A DNA stretch of 64,000 bases from Arcuatula senhousia (Eukaryota; Mollusca; Bivalvia; Mytilida; Mytilidae). The notes under the pieces were generated by a model, which worked only from the letters and a program-made list of their open reading frames with translations, was not told where the DNA came from and did not search any database. Positions within the stretch are counted from its first letter, which is position 1; every line of letters starts with the position of its first letter. Of this stretch, positions 32,953-44,972 are shown in pieces. The DNA lies in assembly GCA_963971305.1 (NCBI GenBank), contig OZ020308.1, forward strand, positions 32,393,275 to 32,457,274, given 5' to 3'. The translations under genes and the position numbers were made by a program.

Positions 32953-35900
32953 AGGGAAAATTCACGAATTTTGACTTATGGTCTTAAATGATAGAATATG
33001 TCATCAAAAATATATATCCAAATTTTTTTCAAAAAATTCTTATTTATAACAGAGATATTTGGCATTTTCTGATTTCAAAAGTAACTCAGTGACGTCAGTG
33101 AGATAGTCTCGAGTGCATTGTGGGATATGACCGGATATCTGTGTATTACATCTTTATCCGATTAACGCTATATAATCGATATCGATATTATATTTAATAA
33201 AACACAGTGGTGACGCGTGGTCTAATTGATAAACAAAAGAAAATATTTAATAACGATAAACCGATACGCAATAACATAATTATTATGAAGATTTCTTTCA
33301 AATATAAAGTATTTTTATCATTATTTGCGAACAAAATTTTTAATTGATGATTTTTTAAAACATCAATATTAAATAATTAAATCATGATAATAATTAAAAT
33401 TCTGCTACATAATTCTAATCTTTCCATAAATTACTCTATTTTAATTTACATCGTTAAAATGATTTGAAAATTTTCCCTTTCATATGATAATCACGCTTTT
33501 TAAAACAACAAGGTGTCATCTGGCCAGACATCCCAGGTGTTAATTGCAAATTGGTGATTACGTAATTTGCCTCAGGTAAGAATTTTGTATATTCGACGTG
33601 GACCTTTTCCCCGGCCTTTTAATCTCATTAGACAGCTATTAAACTGATTGACTGATCCTTGAAAGGCTATCAGTTTAACGGATTAATTCAAATCAATTAA
33701 GCATGTCTAATAGTCACCTCATAAAGATCAAAGAAGAGACGGTGATCTTCAGCTGGGTATTACCTTTTCTTAGACTCTTTCGTCTCCTGATTGTTAAACG
33801 GGATTTAATAAGGTTTTTGGTTTAGATTAATCGTAATTTCGAGAGAATGAAAAAAATAATTGCTATATAATATACCTTGCACCAATGTCCCTTATAAATA
33901 TTTGTAATGTCTGATTACGTGAGTGACGTTCTGCAGATTTGGTAGAATTTGGTCAGGAGGGGCATCAACTTGAACCAGAATATACGGAGGAAGAAATCCG
34001 GTAGATAGAAGAGTTGGAGATAAATCGCTAGACTGAATTTCAAAGCAACCCAATTTTACACTCAATGGTGCAAATGTTCCGATCGCTATGAGCCAATGCC
34101 CTTGCTCGCAGAATGCCTATGCTGCCAGGAGTTTACATTATCCACCGATATCTTCGACCCTGGTGCAACCACGACTTCAAGATAGTTTGTTTAAACCCGC
34201 GGTTGTGCTGAAAACTAATTATATTAGTTTCTTGTGGTACAAACGCCACCGGGGGAGAGCACCAGACGTCCTATTAAATAGGTATATGAATAGACGTTTA
34301 CTTTTTTTTCAGAGTGATTAGGTATTGCCGCGCGAAGATTTCACTGATTGAAAACATTGAGTTTTTCTTGACCCATCAAACAAAAGTTATATATATTTTT
34401 AGCCAACAAAAAGTTAACAGTACAAAACAAGGAAGTAATAATGTAAAGGCAAGGCAACTTTACTACTTTTTAAATACATTATCATCTATTTATTTGATTG
34501 TACAATCTTAATTGCAGCCAGAGCAGACTTATGGCATACAGACAGTTTGTATGTTGGGTCAGAATATGTCTACCTTTAGGAAGAAAACATCGTGTTTTGC
34601 TGCCAGCTTGTGTTGTGTCTGTCATCAGAAAAGAATGTCCTTCTGCAGATGGACAATACGTACGAAGGATTTAGAGAGTGTATTAGTGACACAGACTCTG
34701 AATAGATTTTCCTTCAATGACTTATACTTTTTTTATAGTGGTGACACTAAGCTTAGTTAAAATTTGTTTTCCATTCATAACTTATAAAATGTATTAGCAT
34801 AACCTCATATAAACTCATTTCATCTTTTATTTGTGTGGTTTTTGTTGTCGTTGACTTGTTGTTGAATATAAGGGGGCAACCATTGGATTTTCATGGGAGG
34901 GCTATTGTGAAATAAAAAATAAAAAGGCAGGATGTCAAAATTAAATAAAAAGGCATGGTAGGATGTTGTTTTTGGCTGAAAATTTTATAGTTAGAAAAAT
35001 ATCCAGGCTCCAGTGTTCTCGAAAATTAAAAGGCAGGACGAAGTGAAATATATATATATCTAAAGCCCCCCTCCCAAAAAAATTTCAAATATTCTAACTT
35101 TCATACGAAACGCAAGATCTAAATTATTAATTTTGTATTGGCACTTTTATTTTTACTGTACACTTCACATTCTCAGTTTACTTTGGAACCGAACTGACAT
35201 TTTAAATATTAGAAACGGGCGTCAGACAAAGTTTAGAGTTTGACATGTAGAATTTTTTAACATTGATTTCATTCTAAAGTTGTTGTTTGTGTGGTTTATC
35301 TTATGCCCTATCTACGAAAGAAGGAGTAGGAGGACATATAGTATCTGGTTCTGTACGTCCGTCCGTACGTCCTATATAATGTTTGAAGACTGGGCATTAT
35401 GTCTTTTGGATATATTATTGTTTGGGCTTCTTATGCAGAGAAATACAAGTGATAAAATATTTATACGTTTTATAATCTTACGAACACAAGATTGTGGTAT
35501 ATACTCAAACGGCTGTCTACATGAAGGTAACACGAAGCGTTTTCTGTATAGTGTGCTTTTTTGTTTTACTTTTTAAAAGAGAAATGTAAAAAAAAACTTC
35601 AAAAATCACCTGAAGAACAACAATTTCACTATTTTTACACAGATAAAGATGTCGAAAATCAAAGACACGAGTGATAAATTGTAGGTCTTCCGTTGTACTT
35701 TGTAATAAATAATTAACAGAAACAAACGCTCTCTTTTTCTGTCATAAACCATTACACAACCACCTGTTAATTACCATCCCCGTGAAGTAAGTAATACCTG
35801 GGAGTGTCACAAGTTTAAAAACGTTGCCCCCGACTGTGAATTACTATCTTCATATAGGTAAAAATAATATTATCCTCTATATAATGAACGCTTAAGAAAT

Positions 35901-36787
35901 CCTTTAAAGATAATAAAAATACATTTGCGCATTTTTAAGGAATGCATAGGGAATGGATAAAAAAATGAAGAAAAAATTGTTGTCTGTTTTAAAATGTATA
36001 TTTACTAGTTATTAAACAAATATTCTGAATAAATGCACAATTATAACTGAAGTGTTAAAACGCTTATAAAAAACAAAAAGATAAGTTTTATTCCGCTTTC
36101 GGTTATATTCTTAATTTTACGCACATCCGTTATAATTCTTTTTTTTTAAACAAAACTGATATTTTTGTCTTGTGGATTTGTGGATTTTTATAGCAAAGAT
36201 TCCGACCGTTACATACTAGCCCATGCATTCTAGGTAATAATGTAACATGTAAGAAACGTTTGACTATAAAAATATTGAAATTATAATTGACAAATATAGA
36301 TAGATATAAACATTTTCATGGACAAAAGAACACTGCTTACTATTAAGTCACCCTCTTAAGATGTTGCTTCAAAATGGTCTTCACACACAAACTTGTATAC
36401 TTAACATTGCTGATAGTGGATGTCTGGACCCATTTAAGATGCAAGTCTGTCTTTTTCCTTAGGTCAGGAAAACGGAATAACACTTAACCTTTACTACGCT
36501 GAGTAGAACAACCAAACTATCATCATGATCATGCAATGACGATAGAGTTGACCATTGCGTGTCGTTATCGTTTTGGTACTTTGTGGTTATTGGATATTAG
36601 GTTATGGTCACGTGACAATAGGGCCTACTGGCCGTACAAAATGGCCGCACCCATCGTTCTAATTTATCGATACAAAACGCTCTCATACTCGCTTATTAGT
36701 GAAGATTGAAGAGTTTTACATGTATATTTATGTTTAGTAAAATGTGATGAAAAACATGTAAAAATTATTTTTTTGCGAATTTTCCCT
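32953..36787 (+). mobile_element. 3.8-kb TTAA-flanked TIR element carrying a P2X7-C-like gene
   Basis: It is inserted at a TTAA that is duplicated (32949-32952 and 36788-36791). The inverted ends are AGGGAAAATTC (32953-32963 and 36777-36787). The TTAA target is typical of piggyBac elements, but I find no piggyBac transposase and the first bases are not the usual CCC. The interior holds a decayed gene at 33937-34705. The rest is AT-rich. It could be a non-autonomous piggyBac-like element that captured a gene. Confidence 0.75.
33937..34705 (+). pseudogene. P2X7-receptor C-terminal-domain-like gene, decayed, two exons
   Basis: Exon A follows TTCTGCAG at 33936 and reads GHQLEPEYTEEEIR, then after stops and small shifts FYTQWCKCSDRYEPMPLLAE and CLCCQEF, later IVCLNP. 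Exon B (from 34518, after TTAATTGCAG) reads MAYRQFVCWVR, LGRKHRVLLPACVVSVIRKE and, after a shift, EGFRECISDTDSE then stop. The order WCxC...MP..E..CCQE, VCLN, YRQFVxW, PxCVVxxIR is that of the cysteine-rich P2RX7 C-terminal domain family, common in invertebrate genomes outside true receptors. No channel part is seen. In-frame stops and frameshifts make it a pseudogene. Confidence 0.68.
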
Positions 36788-37855
36788 TTAAAGTGTCAGA
36801 GGAGTTAACATTTTCAATATAATGAGGAAAAGCAGTTAAAATGCTCAATTTTGAAGTTCCAAGGGCAATAACTCCTCAAAGGAAAGGTCCTACAACGTTG
36901 ACCCTGTTACATATTTTGTAGATCTTGATGCGCTTAACAATATGCAATTTAAATTTCTCAAATATCTTGTATAGTTTTCAAGATATTGAGCTAAACAGGT
37001 GCGAAATTTGCAAAAAATCCACAAAAAGGGCAATAACTCCTACATAGGTTGTTGGATTTTCTTAAAAATTTCAGAGCTGGTAGATCTTGAGGTGCTGATC
37101 ACTTTTGTTCCCAAGCAAAATTTTGAAATCTGTCACCGTTTTAGAGTTATTTGCAAAAAACTGCCATTTACCCCTATGTTCTATTTTTAGCCACAGCGGC
37201 CATGTTTTACGACCAATCAAAATCCCCACATCAGTTCTATACACCTAATGCTTATAAACAACTATACCAAGTTTGGTTCCATTTGAACTTAAAGTGTCAG
37301 AGGAGTTAACGTTTTCAATGTAATGAGTAAATGCTGTTAAAATGCTAAATTTTGACGTTCTAAGGGCAAGAACTCCTAAAAGGAATGGTCCTACAACGTT
37401 GACCCTATTACATATTTTGTAGATCTTGATGTGCTTAACAATATGCAATTTAAATTTCTAAAATATCTAGTATAGTTTTCAGAAAAAAATCCACAAAAAG
37501 GGCAATAACTCCTACATGGGTTGTTGGATTTTCTTCAAAATTTCAGGGTAGGTAGATCTTGAGGTGCTGATCACTTTTACCCTATGCCAGAATTTTGATA
37601 TCTGTAGCCGTTTTTGAGTTATTTGCAAAAAACTGCATTCTACCCCTATGTTCTATGTTTAGCCATGGCGGCCATGTTTTACGACGACTCAAAAATCCCC
37701 ACATCAGTTCTAAGCACCGAATGCTAATGAACAACCATACCAAGTTTGGTTGCAATTGGACTTATGGTGTCAGAGGAGTTAACGTTTGAAAAAGTTTACG
37801 GACGGACGACGGACGCCATTAGCTCACATGACCCTTCGGGTCAGGTGAGCTAAAA

Positions 37856-38490
37856 ATAGGAGATGCACATCTACATTATGTCACAAAGATTGTGTGTAAG
37901 TTTCATGAAAATCCATCAAGGGGTTAAGGAGGGGTTGCTGATAAGAGATGGGCACCCCCATGTAGTCGAATGGCTGAGTTAATGTATTGCTATGGGAGCC
38001 CCCAAAATCATTCTGATCAAACTTTCAAGTAGTAGGTGCACATCTACATTATGTAACAAAGATTGTGTGTAAGTTTCATGAAAATCCACCAAGGGGTTTA
38101 GGAGGAGTTGTGGATAAGAGATGGGTACCCCCATGTAGCCAAATGGCTAAGTCCATGTTTTGCTATGGGAAACCCCAAAAATCATTCTGGTCAAATTTTA
38201 AAATAGTAGGTGCACATCTACATTATGTGACAAAGATTGTGTGTAAGTTTCATGAAAATCCACCAAGGGGTTTAGGAGCAGTTGCGGATAAGAGATGGGT
38301 ACCCCATGTTGCCGAATGGCTAAGTCCATGTTTTGCTATGGGAAACCCCAAAAATCATTCTGATCAAATTTTACAATAGTAGGTGCACATCTACATTATG
38401 TCACAAAGATTATGTGTAAGTTTCATGAAAATCCACCAAGGGGTTTAGGAGGAGTTGCGGATAAGAGATGGGTACCCTGAAGTGTAACGG
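37856..38490 (+). repeat. Tandem satellite, ~175-bp unit, ~3.6 copies
   Basis: The unit contains CACATCTACATTATGTCACA, GTAAGTTTCATGAAAATCCA and GATAAGAGATGGGTACCCC. Unit starts fall near 37862, 38041, 38213 and 38389. It ends in a hairpin CCCCCACTTTTGAAGTGGGG at 38525-38544. Confidence 0.85.
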
Positions 38491-38799
38491 AAGGACGGAC
38501 GGACACCCCTATCACTATATATCCCCCACTTTTGAAGTGGGGGGTATAAAAAGATTTTGAAAATCGGACCACAAATAAAAAAGTCGATTTTTGGGGTGTG
38601 GCCCCTTTTTGACCCCTTATAGCAATGTAACGGTACAAGATACATCAAAGGTGTTGTTACATTTTGTTGACAGAATTTATTGAGGAATACAATAAAAAAA
38701 GAATGATCAAAATCGGATGAAAATCAAACATTCTACAGACGTTTTGTCAATACACCCGTGTTAGCCCCTTTTGGCCCTTTTTTCTAAAACGGTAGGGGC

Positions 38800-38941
38800 C
38801 AGAAACCCCAAATGCAATACCAACCTTCCTTTAGTGTTTATAAACATCATATCAAAATTTTATAACAATTGAAACCCCAAATGCAATACCAACCTTCCTT
38901 TAGTGTTTATAAACATCATATCAAAATTTTATAACAATTGG
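38800..38941 (+). repeat. 70-bp direct duplication inside repeat F
   Basis: GAAACCCCAAATGCAATACC through TTTTATAACAATTG occurs twice back to back with no differences, so it is a recent tandem duplication. Confidence 0.85.
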
Positions 38942-39058
38942 TTAACTACAACTAAAGTTATTGCACGGAAACCAAAGTGTCTACAGACGACGACAACGAC
39001 GACGACAACGACATCGCCATAACATAATACGATCGCAAAAAAATTGCGGTCGTATAAA

Positions 39059-39640
39059 AATGACTAAAATAATATATTTCTGAAATTGAATTTTAAATGA
39101 AGGTTAGTTTAATTCAATCAGATGTATATATTTGTTTCAAATGACACTTATATAGTTTTGGTAACATTGGATAAAAAATATTGAAATTTTTTGCAAAAAA
39201 AAGGATTAATTGTTTAGTTATAATTTACTATTTTAAATCTGACATATTTGTGTGTGCTTAAATGTGATTTAATGCAGTTATGTTCAATGAATATTTGATT
39301 TTTCTGCAATTCGATAAGATGTATTAATTCCCTTAGTAAAGACATGTAAAATGTGTTATAATTTAAAAGCATGTGAAGTGTACAATGTTAATTTTAAGTA
39401 AGAATTATGTCAGTTTGTTATTAAAATTATGATAATTTATGAAAAATTATCGTTCCAACTTTACCTAATTATTTGCACATTCAAATAAGTAAACACATCT
39501 GTAATAATTCTGACATAGCACATAAAATATCCAAAATAATAAAAATTGTATATGTTAGTTTAGGCTGAGGCTCTACTGTAAAATTGTATATACATTGTAC
39601 ATGTAATTACCTGTTTTTTTTTTTGTTTTTTTTTTTTCGG
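39059..39640. other. Right interior of the giant element, noncoding
   Basis: Very AT-rich. No ORF or repeat shared with the rest of the window. Confidence 0.5.
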
Positions 39641-40054
39641 CAATAAATAAAATTCCATCACGACGCCAGTCCAAAATTATGCCTCAGTACGATCTTTATA
39701 AAAAATTGAAAGTCCATTAAGGCCTCAGATTTCAGAAAATTTCTAGGTTCAAAATTACGCCTCAGTTTGATTCATAAAATTTCTAAGTCCAAAATTGCGC
39801 CTCAGTTTGATTCATAAAATTTCTAAGTCCAAAATTACGCCTTAGTCTTGATTTCATGAAACTTACAAGTCCAACAATACGCCTGGATTTGGTAAAAAAC
39901 CAGTTCCTCTTCGTGTTTACGCCTGGATTTTTTACATGAAATCCTGCTGCAGTATGAGCAGGTTTACGTGTCCTGCTCATTTTCGCCTGGAAGTGGCGTA
40001 ATCTGGGTTAACGCCTCAAAACCAGCTTGTTTACGCCTAAACATTTCGTACGGG
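39641..40054 (-). repeat. Right TIR and subterminal repeat array
   Basis: Read on the minus strand, the end starts CCCGTACGAAATG and is followed by at least eight AGGCG units (AGGCGTAA, CCAGGCGTAA, GAGGCGTAATTTTG). It mirrors the left array in inverted orientation. The inner part contains a ~46-bp direct duplication (CTCAGTTTGATTCATAAAAT twice). Confidence 0.9.
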
Positions 40055-40895
40055 TAATGAAAGAAGGGCAAAATCACATATGTCGCGCATCTTAATATTG
40101 GTAAAAAATTCACAAATTTTAAGATTTCTAGAAACAAATTGTGGAATAGGTCTACAACACACTATTCGAAGAATAATTCATCACTTTAAGCCAGTTAAAT
40201 ATCTTATAAATTTTTGAGATGTTCGATCATGACTCGCAGTGAAATTTTGACCAAAAATCATGTCGCGACAATGAAATTGGCATTTATGAGCCAATGTTCC
40301 TATAAATAAAAGAAAGGAAGCAAAATCTAGTCTGTTTCACAGTTGTAATGTGCAAAGGCAATGATTTAGGCCATTAAATGAGTATTTTATGAATTTTTGA
40401 TTTTTTGGTTAGATCCAGTAAGAGGTGTAAAATAACTAATTCAGGCTCCCTTTACTTTCTATGTTAAACCTGGTTTAGGGGGGTCACTGTCAAACTCAGA
40501 AATGATTTTTTTGGGGTGTGACTTTTGGCCTTAAAGTAGACATATAACAGTACCTTTCATGTAAATCTCATATAAGGTTCTTCGGCATCTGGGAGAGAAC
40601 GGTTTACCGGAAGTGGCATGTGACAGAAAACGGGAACTAATGTAAACATTCTAACCAAATCACATGCCCATAAAATACTACTCACTATTTTTCTAAACAT
40701 CATAATAATGACTGTTTGATGGGCTCAAAATGTTCTCAAGGCTTTAAGCTTTTAGAAAATACCAAATTTATTGGTGTAGGACATGTCATTCTAAAGATAC
40801 AGTACCTTATATGGACTACTTTGTCTCCTATATGTACTACTTTCTTATATGTGCACCGACTGGATCCCGAATTAGTTGTTTTACACCTACAGGTC
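40055..40895 (+). repeat. Repeat D copy 2, right part
   Basis: 40055-40440 continues repeat D from 16427. About 160 bases of linker follow, then the GAGAACGGTTTACCGGAAGT block that in copy 1 precedes the rest. The block order is thus permuted relative to copy 1. Confidence 0.8.
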
Positions 40896-41109
40896 TATGA
40901 TTATGCTATAGTGTTAAATAAGACATACATTTTCTATTTAAATATGTTAATATTATTAATCTAATGAATTTAATAATTGTTTACATAGTACTTCCTTTAA
41001 ACTAAATAGGCAAAGTTCGTGTTCTTTTCTTCTTTAAAAATAATACTAATATAATTTTATTTCATTTGTTCTGATTTTTAAATACAAAAAACAGAAACTG
41101 TGCTGAAAA

Positions 41110-42480
41110 AATCTTTAAAATGTAAAAGCGTTCTGCTTAGAACAATTATTTCAACAATTTGTAACATATAATTAAGAACAAATAATTCAGGAGATATCAA
41201 AAATCTAGTAAATTTTATTTAAAATTTTTTAATTCACTGTGTTAAATTTGTTCGCATAGGTATATAGATCACATTTGCAAATTTCTTATGTCAAATATAT
41301 GAAACTTAAGTAAAATCTTATATTTGAGCATAAAATTATATGACAGTTTGATAAAATTGACAAGAAATTGTTTGCGAAACAACTTGTTTCATCAGATTTG
41401 ACACATACATGGTATATTAAGTTGAAAAATAGCATAACTACATATTGCTGACTTAAAAAATAAGGTTCATAAAGTTAAGAGATTATGAAGAAAATTTGTT
41501 CGCAAAGGAATATAGATCACATTTGCAAATTTCTTATGTAAAATATATGAAACTATAGTAAAATCTTCTATATGAGCATAAAATTATATGACGGTTTAAT
41601 AAAATTGCCAAGAAAATGTTTGCGAAACAACTTTTCTCATAGGTTTGACATATTAATGCTAAGATAAGTTGAAAAGTTGCATAACTACATATTGCTGACT
41701 TCAAAAATAAGGTTCATATAGTAAAGAGACAATAAAGAAAATTTGTTTGCAAAGGAATATAGATCACATTTACAAATTTCTTATGTAAAAATTATGAAAC
41801 TATAGTAAAATCTTCTATTTTAGCATAAAATTATATGACAGGTTAATAAAATTGCCAAGAAAATGTTTGCGAAACAACTTTTACATCAGGTTTGACATAT
41901 TTATGCTAAGACAACTTGAAAAGTTTCATAACTACATATTGCTGACTTAAAAAATAAGGTTCATATAGTAAAGAGACAATAAAGCAAATTTGTTCGCAAA
42001 GGAATATAGATCACATTTACAAATTTCTTATGTAAAATATATGAAACTTTAGTAAAATCTTATATTTGAGCATAAAATTATATGACGGTTGAATAAAGTT
42101 GACATGAAATTGTTTGCGAAACAATTATTTTCATCAGATTTGACACATAAATGCTATAATATTTTGAAAACTTGAATAACTTCATATCTTTGACTTTAAA
42201 ACTAAGGTTCATATTTAACCATTTTTAAGAGATTATCAGGAAAATTTATTTCCATTATAGAGTTTATATAGAACTTTCCAGTACCTAAACAGAAACAGAA
42301 TTGTTAAGACCAAACATTTCTTATGCAAGCTACAAATGTATAAAATATTAAAAATCTGATGTTTGAGCCTAATATTATATGATGGTTTTATAACAATCAC
42401 AAAAAAATTGTTTTCAAAATAACTTTATGACAAGATTTTAAATGAGGTATTTTAAAATATAATATATTTGACATAAAAAA
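41110..42480. repeat. 247-bp satellite array, about five copies
   Basis: Units begin near TTTGTTCGCAAAGGAATATA (41248, 41496, 41743, 41989). They include TTTGCGAAACAACTT and CATAACTACATATTGCTGAC. Divergence between units is roughly 5-15 percent by eye. The array is AT-rich with no ORF. 40896-41110 is AT-rich without features. Confidence 0.85.
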
Positions 42481-42503
42481 TCGTATGAATTTTCGCATTT
42501 TAG

Positions 42504-42553
42504 TGAGTGAAAGAGTGAGTGAGTTGGTGTTTTACGCCCGTGCAACGCTATAT
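42504..42553 (-). repeat. SINE A 3' tail fragment
   Basis: GTGAGTGAGTTGGTGTTTTA then CGCCCGTGCAACGCTATAT matches the tail end of family A, cut by the LINE 3' end. Confidence 0.75.
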
Positions 42554-44022
42554 TTTACCTTGTTTACCTTGTGTTGAGGTCAGACCTGTGGGCCTACGGC
42601 CCCTATGACCCTTCTCAAATGTCTGTTCGTCCCTTACGGTTCATATATGTCTGGCTTGAATTTGATTTCGAGGAATTTCCAGTGATTGTTTAAGTTGCTT
42701 TTAAAAGCGTTCACTGAGGTACTTTTTCGGGCAGTTTATTCCAATTGTCCACTATTCTTTGGGAAAAACTGTATTTTCTGATGTTTGTTCTGCAATGGCG
42801 CTTGTATATTTTAAAGTTGTGACCCCTAGTTTGTGTAGATCTGACCGGGAAGATGTTTTCATTGTCTACTTTGTCAATTTTGTTCAATATACGGTATGTT
42901 TCGACAAGGTCCGATCTTAGCCTTCTGTATAGGAGTGATGGCAGGCCTAAGTATTTTAGTCGTTCACTATAGCTTAGATGTCTGATGTTCTTTACAAGCT
43001 TTGTCGCACGTCGCTGTACATTTTCTATTTGTATCGCTTCTTTTTTGAAGATGACGGACCAAATGTTACTGCCATATTCCAAGTGTGGGCGTACTATACT
43101 TTTGTATAGTGTAAGAAACATATCTCGGTCCATGTATGTGAAGCTTCGCCTAATAATTCCTAATCTTTGATTGGCCTTTTTGGTTTGTGTACTAATATGA
43201 CTTTGGAAGTTTAATTTCTTGTCAATTATTATCCCAAGATCTTTTTCTTCTGTAGAGTTGGCTATTGTTTTCCCTGCCATTTTGTAGTCAATGTTTGTTG
43301 TTGGACCGAAGTGCATGTGCTTGCATTTGTCTTGGTTAAATTTTAACATCCAGTCATTCGACCATTTCAGTAAGCTGTTAACATCTTCCTGTAGACCATC
43401 CTCCTCATTGTTCACTACCGCATATACTTTTGTGTCATCAGCAAATAGTTTGGCAATGTTGTTAACCACTTCCGCCAAATCATTGATATAGATGGTGAAT
43501 AAGATTGGTCCAAGAACACTACCTTGAGGGATGCCACTTGTTACATTTAACCATTCCGAGTGGCTCCCATTTAGGACTACTTTCTGTTTTCGATCTGTTA
43601 GAAAGTTTCGAATCCATCCTAATAGGTTGCCTGTGACACCATATCCCTCCAATTTCTTTATTAGTCTTTCCATATGTTCCATAAGTTTGTCCCTGACAAA
43701 TTTTTCCATCGCCTTGCATACAACCGACGTGAGGCTAATCGGTCTATAGTTAGCCGTATCTGTTTTTGCACCTTTTTTATGGATTGGTAGGAATCTCCAT
43801 AACCTCTATTGATTTGGTAAATATTTTTGTGAGTGGTTTTGCTAGTGAATTGGCAGTTTCCTTTAAGTATTTTGGGTGTAGTTGATCTCGGCCTGGGGAT
43901 TTATTTTCTTTAAGTTTAGACAGGTGCTCTCGAATTTTGTCAGTATTGAAATCCACATTGCTGATATGATTGTTGGTTCTACTAGGGAAGTGTGGTAGTT
44001 CTTGCTTTGGGTCTTCTATAGT
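42554..44022 (-). pseudogene. Non-LTR retrotransposon RT, 5' truncated (CR1/Jockey-like)
   Basis: The main open part is 42711-43709 (332 codons). It has NYRPISLTSVVCKAMEKFV just upstream in frame, then LNGSHSEWLNVTSGIPQGSV, the catalytic LAKLFADDTKVY-type block (here NIAKLFADDTKVYAV), LKFNQDKCKHMHFG and thumb/C-terminal LGLPSLLYRRLRSDLVETYR. Upstream to 44022 the reading KLKENKSPGRDQLHPKYLKE continues, but a small deletion near 43795 breaks the frame. The endonuclease domain is missing. The 3' end has a short TTTACCTTG direct repeat. The clade is uncertain. Confidence 0.88.
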
Positions 44023-44023
44023 A

Positions 44024-44972
44024 ACAAGAGGCTCCCGAGGAGCCTGAATCGCTCACCTGGTTAAAAGTTGTTTATCAAAAACAACTTTTAGTTTTAGAAT
44101 TTTTGTACCAATAAAAACATTTGAAGAGATAAATTCTAAGGGCCAAAAAACCACTATTTTTCGCTTTTAAAGGGCCATAACCCCTATAAGGGATCATCTG
44201 ACAACTTTAATCTATTTGACACTTTTGTAGAGTTCAATGAGCTGAAGTTTTTCTCTAACTGCAATACTTTTTTCTATGGACAAAAACAATATTTTTTACT
44301 TTTAAAGGGCCATAACCCCTACAAGGGGTCATCTGACAACTTTGACACTTTTATAAAGCTTAGCGAGTTGAACATTTAAGCTAACACAAGTTTTTCTCTA
44401 TCTGCAATGCTTTCCATTCTATGGGCAAAAAACACTATTTTTCGTTTTTAAGGGCCATAACTCCTAAAAGGGATCATCTGACAACTTTGACCTAATTGAC
44501 ACTTTTGTAGAGGTCAATGAGCTGAACATTTAGGCTAACAAAAATTTTTCTCTATCTGCAATACTTACCATTCTATGGCCAAAAACACTATTTTTCGCTT
44601 TTAAAGGGCCATAACTTCTATAAGGGGTCATCTGACATATTTGTGACTGAAGAATGCTAAGCTTCTTATGCTGAAGAAGTATGCCTTCAGATTTAAAAAT
44701 TATTTTCTCATATCTTATACATTTTAAGATACAAGCCCAAAACTATGGTCTTAACCTTCTGTTCTGTTCTATTTTTGGCCATGTTTTTTTTATGCATCAA
44801 AAATCAAAACACAATTTTGGTCCAGGATACCTAAGAATCAACCATAACAAGTCTCATTTAATTCTGCTCAGTGGTTTTAGAGGAGAAGATTTTTGAATAA
44901 TTGTTTACAGACGACAACGGATGTTAAGTGAAGTGGATAGGTCACATGGACTTTCAGTGCAGGTGAGCTAAA
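44024..44972 (+). repeat. Repeat C, divergent copy
   Basis: It starts AACAAGAGGCTCCCGAGGAG and ends GTGCAGGTGAGCTAAAAATT. Internal modules of about 175 bp carry AAAGGGCCATAACCCCTA and GGGTCATCTGACAACTTTGA, which differ from the GGGCAATAACTCCT modules of the other copies. This is a subfamily. Confidence 0.75.

Larger units (their letters stand above)
32616..37855 (+). repeat. Repeat C copy split by the TTAA element
   Basis: Left part 32616-32952 and right part 36788-37855 rejoin at TTAA into a ~1.4-kb repeat C. It ends with the hairpin AGCTCACATGACCCTTCGGG then TCAGGTGAGCT. This pairs with the CGCTCACCTG near the left end, giving an inverted terminal motif AGCTCACCTG. Confidence 0.8.
30216..39058 (+). 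repeat. Repeat F, a long noncoding element broken by nested insertions
   Basis: The left end is AAAAAGCTACGCCGAGCGC with GATACGACCGCAACAAG. The right end is a hairpin (TACGATCGCAAAAAAATTGC then GGTCGTA) at 39030-39056, after GACGACGACAACGACATCG. Pieces of the body lie at 30216-30640, 32108-32610 and 38545-39058. A second copy starts at 63408 and runs off the window with the same body. Repeat C copies, SINE A, the TTAA element and a 175-bp satellite lie between the pieces. Confidence 0.65.
16428..40054 (+). mobile_element. Giant (23.6-kb) TIR transposon with TNP2 transposase and BEN-domain gene
   Basis: The ends are inverted: CCTGTACGAAATG at 16428-16440 and, inverted, CCCGTACGAAATG at 40042-40054. 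TA flanks both ends (16426-16427, 40055-40056); GTA is possible if one end base is dropped. Removing it rejoins repeat D exactly as in the uninterrupted copy at 10757. Both ends carry inverted subterminal arrays of AGGCGTAA. The interior carries a divergently transcribed BEN gene (17555-22495, minus) and TNP2-like transposase (22858-29649, plus). This architecture fits the CACTA/EnSpm (CMC) type, but the terminal bases are not CACTA. It holds many nested insertions, and both genes are broken. Confidence 0.85.

Noticed and set aside
32953..36787. Calling the TTAA element piggyBac
   Set aside because: Only the TTAA target supports it. No transposase is present and the terminal bases are not the usual CCC, so I left the superfamily open.
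16428..40054. Calling the giant element a standard CACTA element
   Set aside because: The transposase type and subterminal arrays fit, but the termini are CCYGTACG and not CACTA/CACTG, and the duplication may be 2 bp.
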